Positions 53,897 to 64,000 of a stretch of 64,000 bases of DNA are shown here, piece after piece. The stretch lies in assembly GCF_905475395.1 (NCBI RefSeq), contig NC_058341.1, forward strand, positions 32,007,501 to 32,071,500, given 5' to 3'. Below the pieces are notes generated by a model that ran no database searches, had not been told where the DNA came from, and was given only the letters and a program-made list of their open reading frames with translations. This stretch comes from Chrysoperla carnea (taxonomy: Eukaryota > Arthropoda > Insecta > Neuroptera > Chrysopidae). Position 1 is the first letter of the stretch, and the number at the start of each line of letters is the position of its first letter. The position numbers and the translations under genes are program-made.

Positions 53897-53902
53897 TTTA
53901 TT
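53897..53902 (-). terminator. Candidate poly(A) signal for cathepsin L
   Basis: AATAAA on the coding strand, about 155 bases past the stop codon. Confidence 0.55.
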
Positions 53903-54055
53903 GAAAAAATTAAAATAATAAAAATACATTTAACAAAACATACGATCGATTACCACTTAAATATTAAAACTTATTTTTAAAATCACACACGAAATGGAAA
54001 TTATTTGAGATTGATAGAGAGCTGCTAATTAGCTAACAAATGTTTTTTCGAAAAT

Positions 54056-58541
<4,486 letters not shown>

Positions 58542-58620
58542 TTTCACCTGAAAAACACGTAAAAGAATTTTAATTAGGAGAAAATCAATTTACAAACATG
58601 CAATATATTTCACAATTAGT

Positions 58621-58626
58621 TTTATA
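58621..58626 (-). promoter_or_regulatory. Possible TATA box of cathepsin L
   Basis: TATAAA on the coding strand, 80 bases before the start ATG. It would give a 5' leader of about 50 bases. However, TTTTTCAGGTGAAA just before the ATG also resembles a 3' splice site, in which case the promoter lies further upstream. Confidence 0.25.
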
Positions 58627-59894
58627 TTTCAAGTATTCAAGGATATATTTCAAGATCGTCTCTTAAATTCAGTTCCAATAATTAATATGGAACGACGTAA
58701 TTAAAAACAAAGAAAACTATAAACAGCCTTGCTTGATTGCCTTTTATTCCCAAAAAATTTGAATAGTTTTAAAAAAAAATTTTTTAATTTAATAAAATGA
58801 GTATTTGTATTAGTTATTGATTAAAAATGAAGATTATAGAAAATTTAATAGCTTACCAAAAATTTAAAAAAATAAAATACGATGTTTCACTAACGAGAAT
58901 CAGAAAGTAAATGCCAATAACAGATGTTTACTGAGTTGTTTTATTACATATTGGAAACCCTAGTATACAAAACAAATAAACAAAGCCAAAGAGTAGTGGA
59001 GGAGAATAAAAACATTTATTCATGATCACATGATTGAAGTTTAGTAATTCCATGAAGGCTGTGGTACAAATTACAAAAAATAAATCGATTAGTTTGGAAA
59101 TTATAATTACAATTAATAATAATAATGCATTAAAGTTGGATTTTCGACATTTTTTTTTACATTTAAACAATGAAAGGGCGTCGGAATTTGAATATAATCG
59201 ATTTTCATTTTCAGGTTCAGCATTTTGACCTACTTTTAGTTTTAACCTCCTGTGGTGACCTATTTCATTATGATGAGGTAGACATCTAAAGATTGTAGTA
59301 TTAGCCTTGACCGAATTATTAATTTTCGAAAATTTCCAAATAATTTTGGAAAAAATCCTTTTATTTATTAGAACACATGTCCGGAAAAATTAAAAAGGTA
59401 GGTTGCAATGGTTGGTTGATCTTTTATTTTTCTCCTCAAAATAAATCAATTTTTTACATAAAAATATTATCCTAAAATTTGAACTAGAAAAAAGTTATAG
59501 CCTTAGTCCATATATACTTAAACCGGTTTCTACATAAACTGATACGAAGTTTTTCTCGCAGTCTACGCGACCGATCTTTAAAAACCAGAAGTTTTTGATT
59601 CTTTATAATAAAAACTGTACAATAAACCTCTAAAAATAGAGAAAATTACCCCACCTTTTTTGTGCAAAGGTAAATTAAACCTAAAAAATTGAAATTTTTA
59701 GAAAAACTTAAGTTATAAAAGTTAATTTTTTAAAAATTTATTGTGTAGTTTTAAGTCTCACGAATTGATAGCATTTGAATTTTTTAAAAAGGGTCCCACC
59801 AGCTTAAATGTTCTTTTTGAAAAATGCCTTACACTATCAAAACGAACCGAAAGTGACATAAAATTTTTATTTTTTAAAAGTATACCTAACTATA

Positions 59895-60200
59895 CTAGTT
59901 GTACCCTGCCACGCTTCGCTGTGGCACATTATGGTTGCATGCAAATAGATGAGAAGTTTAAAAGCTAGTAAAATTTATAAAATTTGATAAATCCCTGATG
60001 AAAATTTGAGTTTACAACGGCTGAATTGATTTTTATGTAACTTACAGTTTTGTAATGTACACATCATGCCCTTATAATGATACTCCATTTGGGTATATTT
60101 GAAAATATTCGATAAGTAGTTCATCCCCATTTCCACCCCTCATGACTCGTTTGCATCTGAATTTACAGTTTTTGTAATATACACGTCATGCCTTTTCCAG
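59895..60200 (-). mobile_element. Helitron-like element, 3' end
   Basis: Read on the minus strand, a hairpin GCCACAGCGAAGCGTGGC (59908-59925) is followed by AGGGTACAA and then CTAG at 59898-59895, with T as the next base outside. This is the Helitron 3' signature: hairpin, about 9-10 bases, CTRR, insertion before T. The element would extend towards higher coordinates; its 5' end was not found. Two similar segments containing TTTACAGTTTTTGTAATATAC (60040-60075, and about 120 bases further on) form an internal repeat. No helicase frame was seen, so it is non-autonomous or truncated. Confidence 0.6.
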
Positions 60201-61237
60201 GATAAATAAACCCCCCTTCCAGTATAAATAAACAACAAAGAAAATGAAACTAAGATGTAAAAGAAATTAAAACTTTTGAACACAGTTTTCAATGAAATAG
60301 TTTTAAATTATAATTATGTACACATTAATTGGTACATCCTAAACCATAATAATTTTATTTTTCATATTTCTACTAGGTACAACAACGTACAATTACACAG
60401 AATAATATTAATCTGATTTTTCCCTGTAAATTTTTCATTCAAGAATTTAAAAATTTTTAATTATTAAGTGTGCGTATACAGTCATAATTTTGGAATAAAC
60501 ACTTAAACAAAAGAACTTTTACATAATGTTTTGCTAATAATAAATTTATTACATTCGATACGTTCTAATTGATTCGGAACCTTCTTCGAAAACCGATTGG
60601 AAAAATGTTTTATTTAAGCATTTAGACTGACTTATTTGAAATTTCTTAACTTTTTTAAATTTTGATTATACAGCCATATTTACAATTTTATCATAATGAT
60701 TACGTATTCATTATTATTTCATGATTCAATGTTTTTAATAATTTATTCATTTAAAGATAATTCAAAATATTTAGTATCGTGTCGTACGGTTTATCATTGA
60801 AATAGCCAAATAAAAATATATACAAACATTGCTTTGTTTTTATTATCAACTTGGATCATTTTTTCTTTTTGCTAACATGGTACTAAAAAACAACGATCGT
60901 GAATCATATCACTGATCGTGAATCGTAGAAACTCTTAAGTATACCTAAGCAAGACGTATGAAAAGGTGTTTTTTTAGGATTTCGAATTTAGGATATTTTT
61001 GAATGATCATAAAAACTGATCTTCGAAGGTCAATCGTGAATGTCAAACATGTTTATATGAATCGATGACAGTAAAGCATGTGAGTCACGATTCACAACTT
61101 GTATCACTTAGGATTAAAGTGAATACTTCATCATCATATTCATTATTTTACGAAGTAAATCACGTGTATAAATACGTCATAATAACATGTATGCCTTATT
61201 AGATTATGCTTTGTTAAAAACAGATATTAGGTTTTGT

Positions 61238-61357
61238 TATACCATGTATATATGAAATATATCAAGGTATACTAAGTTTAGTCCAAAGTTTGTAACGCTT
61301 AAAATTATTGATGCTACAAACAAAATTTTGCTATAGGTTTTCATAAAATCATCCTAA
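61238..61357 (+). repeat. Dispersed repeat, family A (truncated)
   Basis: It matches the first half of the family (TATACCATGTATATATGAAA, TATCAAGGTATACTAAG, TTTGTAACGCTTAAAATT) and stops abruptly after CCTAATAGTCCA. Confidence 0.75.
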
Positions 61358-61656
61358 TAGTCCAAAATTAACGCAAGAAGTTCGAATCAGACGTTAATCT
61401 TGGTACACCTTTTATTAATATTATTATTATTATATAAAAGTGATAGAATTTTGCTTATTTTGTATCAAACTTTAATAAGAAAAGAAGAATCTCTGTAAAT
61501 TTGTTTATGAAAATTTTTTTTAAAAATCGTTATATATTTTAAATTTTGTTTTATTTTTTAAAATTTCTATCCTATTTTTTCTTTTAGAACAAAATTATCA
61601 ATTAAGTAATTATTTAGTAAAGGTTATTATTAAGTTAATTATATGGTAATTAATAA

Positions 61657-61725
61657 GCTAGGTGGCTGTGTGGGTATAGCACTTGCCTCTGGATTGAAGG
61701 GATGATGGCTCGCATCTTGGTGTGG
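61657..61725 (+). repeat. Possible tRNA-derived SINE head
   Basis: GGTGGCTGTGTGGGTATAGC resembles a polymerase III A box, and GATGGCTCGCATCTTGG a decayed B box. An A-rich stretch follows within 30 bases. The cloverleaf arms do not pair well, so it is not called a tRNA. Confidence 0.4.
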
Positions 61726-63411
61726 TTAACATTTTTACTTTAAAAAAAATGAATTTTTCCTAATGCTAAAAATTTTCCACTCTTTTTATCTATTTTAGTT
61801 TAAATTATCTATATACCCCGCCCTCTTGTTATAAATAACGTCAGTTATACATATGTCATAAATCACTATTCTGTCAGGAGGTGGGAATTTAAATAACCAT
61901 AAATATCTCTTTATCTTTAAAATCATATTCTCTTGTTACAAAATATTAAAAGATATTTACAAAAATGGCTTGGTTATTAAAATTTGGAACTTTTTAATAG
62001 GAGAACATGTCATATAGTTTATCTCACTCATATTCCTATTACATTACATATTAAAACTTGTAGGTACTTATAAAATTAAAAAATCGCTCGTTAAGACTAA
62101 AATTCGAAATTTTGTTATAGGAGAGATATTGAGAAAAAATTATAAGTGTAAAACTTGATAAGAGTTAAATAAGATTTGATATGGTAAACGGTAAATTATA
62201 ATTTCGTAAAACTAAAAAAAATTTTTTTAATACAATTTAATGTACGTTTTCTTAATTTTCTGGTATATTTAATGTGTTTACGGAAAATTATCGTTTCACA
62301 AAGATTATTAAGTATTTTTCAAATGTATTGACAAATGTTTGTTTTATAATCGAAAAAGTTAGATTTTATATTAAGTAATTTCTTATCATTTTATAATAAG
62401 CTTATCAAACCATGAAGGTTAAATTTCCCAACACGAAATCTATAGTACCTACCATAATTTTTCAACTTTTCAAGCGAAAAAAAATGATACTAGTATACAA
62501 ATTTAAAATATATTTGTCTTGAGCCTGTGAAGGCTACATATTATTTTTTAAATTGTTTTTCAAATAATATTCATGTATTTTTCTAGATTTTTAAAGACAT
62601 CGATCATAAAAAATTTAAAATTTTCAAGGAATTTATACTATTTTCAATTTTTTTTTCCGTGATAGGAATTCAAATTGAATTTTCTTTTTCCGAAAAAAAT
62701 TTCCGAAAAAGATCCTGCAAATTTTTAATAAGCTAATTATACCTACCTCCCCACCATCTTTGTGGATTCAATGCAGCCTCACACTGACACTGCTTCTAGA
62801 GTTTCAAAGGAGAGTGGCCCCTTTTAACTCTAAATAAGTCATAAGCTGATAATAATCCCTATAAATCTGACAGGCCTAATTATATTTAATAGCCAAACAA
62901 CCTTAAAGATGTAATTTGAGCTACAAATTAGGATTTGAGCAATAAACATTGTTTACGATTTGATGCTGTTGAAATTTTTTCCCCATCCAGATGACAGCAC
63001 GCTCAAACTCAGCGTCAAGCGTCATCATGAAAATACACCTTAAAAGTTTTCAAAGTTTATGGTATGCTGATCTGGATAAATCTCTATCGCATGATCTAAA
63101 AAGAGGAGTGCACATCATGTACCCTGAGTATCTCACACTCCTGCTTGCTGTATCCTCACCATGCATTATTATATTTCTTCTGATGTTAGGTGTTTTTTAA
63201 TTCTATGCTCCTGAATTTTCATTTAATCGCATTAATCTTGACCATTCGTTTGCTTCAAACGAAATTTCTAATCGACAATTTTTTTTTGTATCGTGTCAGG
63301 ACCCCTTTACAATTCAATACATTCAAACATGAAACTAGCAACAAGCTTAAGAATAAGGTAACCATACATAACTATGAGTATAGCAAATCTAGTGACGTTT
63401 TAAAATTCATC

Positions 63412-63842
63412 ATGGCGGACCATATTTCACTTGATCAGAAAAAAATTTTAGAACAAAAAGCTCAACGTCGTGCTGAACTAAGAAATGAATTTTTAAAACA
63501 ACAAAGTAATCCGTATCGACATGCTCAAGGATCTGGTGGTACAATCGTATGTAAAATTTTTTAATTTGTTTCATAACCGTTTCATAGTGGATATGCTTAT
63601 AATTATTAACATTCAAATTTCTTTTTAAGTTTGATAAAGGTATTCAACGTTATCAAGCTTTAAAAACTCTGGGTTATGATCATTTTAAACCAACTCCAAA
63701 AACAGCTCTAAATGGTTTATTAATTCTTGTAATACCAATGGTAACTTTTGGTTATTTTCTTAAAAAGTCAAGAGATGCACAAGAACAAATGTTCCGTAGC
63801 GGTCAGGTAGCTTATAAGGATCGTAAAAACAAATTTATTTAA
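63412..63842 (+). CDS. NDUFB4: NDUFB4: mitochondrial complex I accessory subunit B15
   Basis: An accessory subunit of the membrane arm of NADH:ubiquinone oxidoreductase, in the mitochondrial inner membrane. Exons 63412-63546 and 63630-63842, total 348 bases, 115 residues, close to insect ND-B15 and slightly shorter than the human 129. The N-terminal helix LEQKAQRRAELRNEFLKQ corresponds to the AERLAIRAQLKREYL region of the human protein. The conserved FKPTPKTALNG (human FRPTPKNSLMG) precedes one membrane span, LLILVIPMVTFGYFL, and a charged tail with SRDAQEQMFRSGQ. There is no cleavable presequence, as expected for this subunit. The ATG lies in a TCATCATGGCGGAC context. An AATAAA at 63899-63904 follows the stop by 57 bases. 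An upstream in-frame extension exists but has no homology-like features. Confidence 0.92.
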
Positions 63843-63898
63843 ATCAAGATTTATATTAATTCATATTGTAAATTGTGTAGTATAAAATTTAATTGTTA

Positions 63899-63904
63899 AA
63901 TAAA
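63899..63904 (+). terminator. Poly(A) signal of NDUFB4
   Basis: AATAAA 57 bases after the stop codon. Confidence 0.6.
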
Positions 63905-64000
63905 TTTTCGTTTTCATTTTAATGTTTGTATTAGTCCTTAATGAAATGTCATATTTCAAAACATAATTATGATTCGAAATTTAATCTTATTTACTAAACA

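Larger units (their letters stand above)
58650..63411. other. Intergenic region between cathepsin L and NDUFB4
   Basis: The flanking genes diverge. No gene is supported in these 4.8 kb. It holds a Helitron-like terminus (59895 onward), a family A fragment, a SINE-like head and an unassigned GC-richer stretch at 62990-63190, each listed or discussed separately. Confidence 0.4.

Overview
The window is AT-rich animal nuclear DNA, most likely from an insect or another arthropod. All recognisable genes are split by GT-AG introns, codon third positions favour A/T, and intergenic DNA is full of short palindromic DNA-transposon relics. I could not place the species. I saw no bacterial operons and no CRISPR array, and by eye no retroviral or LTR-element protein.

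Layout: 1-17.1 kb is gene-poor, with repeats, a nested DNA transposon at 11.7-12.9 kb and a few unassigned protein-like fragments on the minus strand at 13.7-14.85 kb. RBM26/27-like RNA-binding protein lies at 17117-27840 (minus, 14 exons). SAMM50, the core of the mitochondrial outer-membrane sorting and assembly machine, lies at 29953-35448 (minus, 10 exons). A CD164/endolyn (visgun)-like sialomucin lies at 40098-43926 (minus, 3 exons). ZC4H2 lies at 46670-49203 (plus, 5 exons). A cathepsin L-type cysteine protease lies at 54056-58541 (minus, 4 exons). The complex I subunit NDUFB4 lies at 63412-63842 (plus, 2 exons). All six models were assembled by eye; in each the exon lengths sum to a multiple of three and the splice phases agree.

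The genes do not form a pathway: mRNA metabolism, mitochondrial outer-membrane protein insertion, the endolysosomal surface, a nuclear/neuronal zinc-finger protein, lysosomal or secreted proteolysis, and respiratory complex I. SAMM50 and NDUFB4 are both mitochondrial but sit about 28 kb apart with unrelated genes between them.

Most notable observations: (1) the visgun-like gene seems to carry a four-cysteine module resembling the short Cys-rich segment of gut-type insect chitin deacetylases, spliced in frame onto a CD164-type mucin, membrane and tail region; (2) an 859-bp DNA transposon with 29-30-bp inverted ends, seven copies of a CAAAC-N2-GTTTTGTCC motif and a short acidic/Cys-containing reading frame is inserted in a palindromic element with an apparent AATT duplication; (3) two introns of SAMM50 each hold a related TA-flanked MITE with the shared terminal motif GTCGACCTTC.
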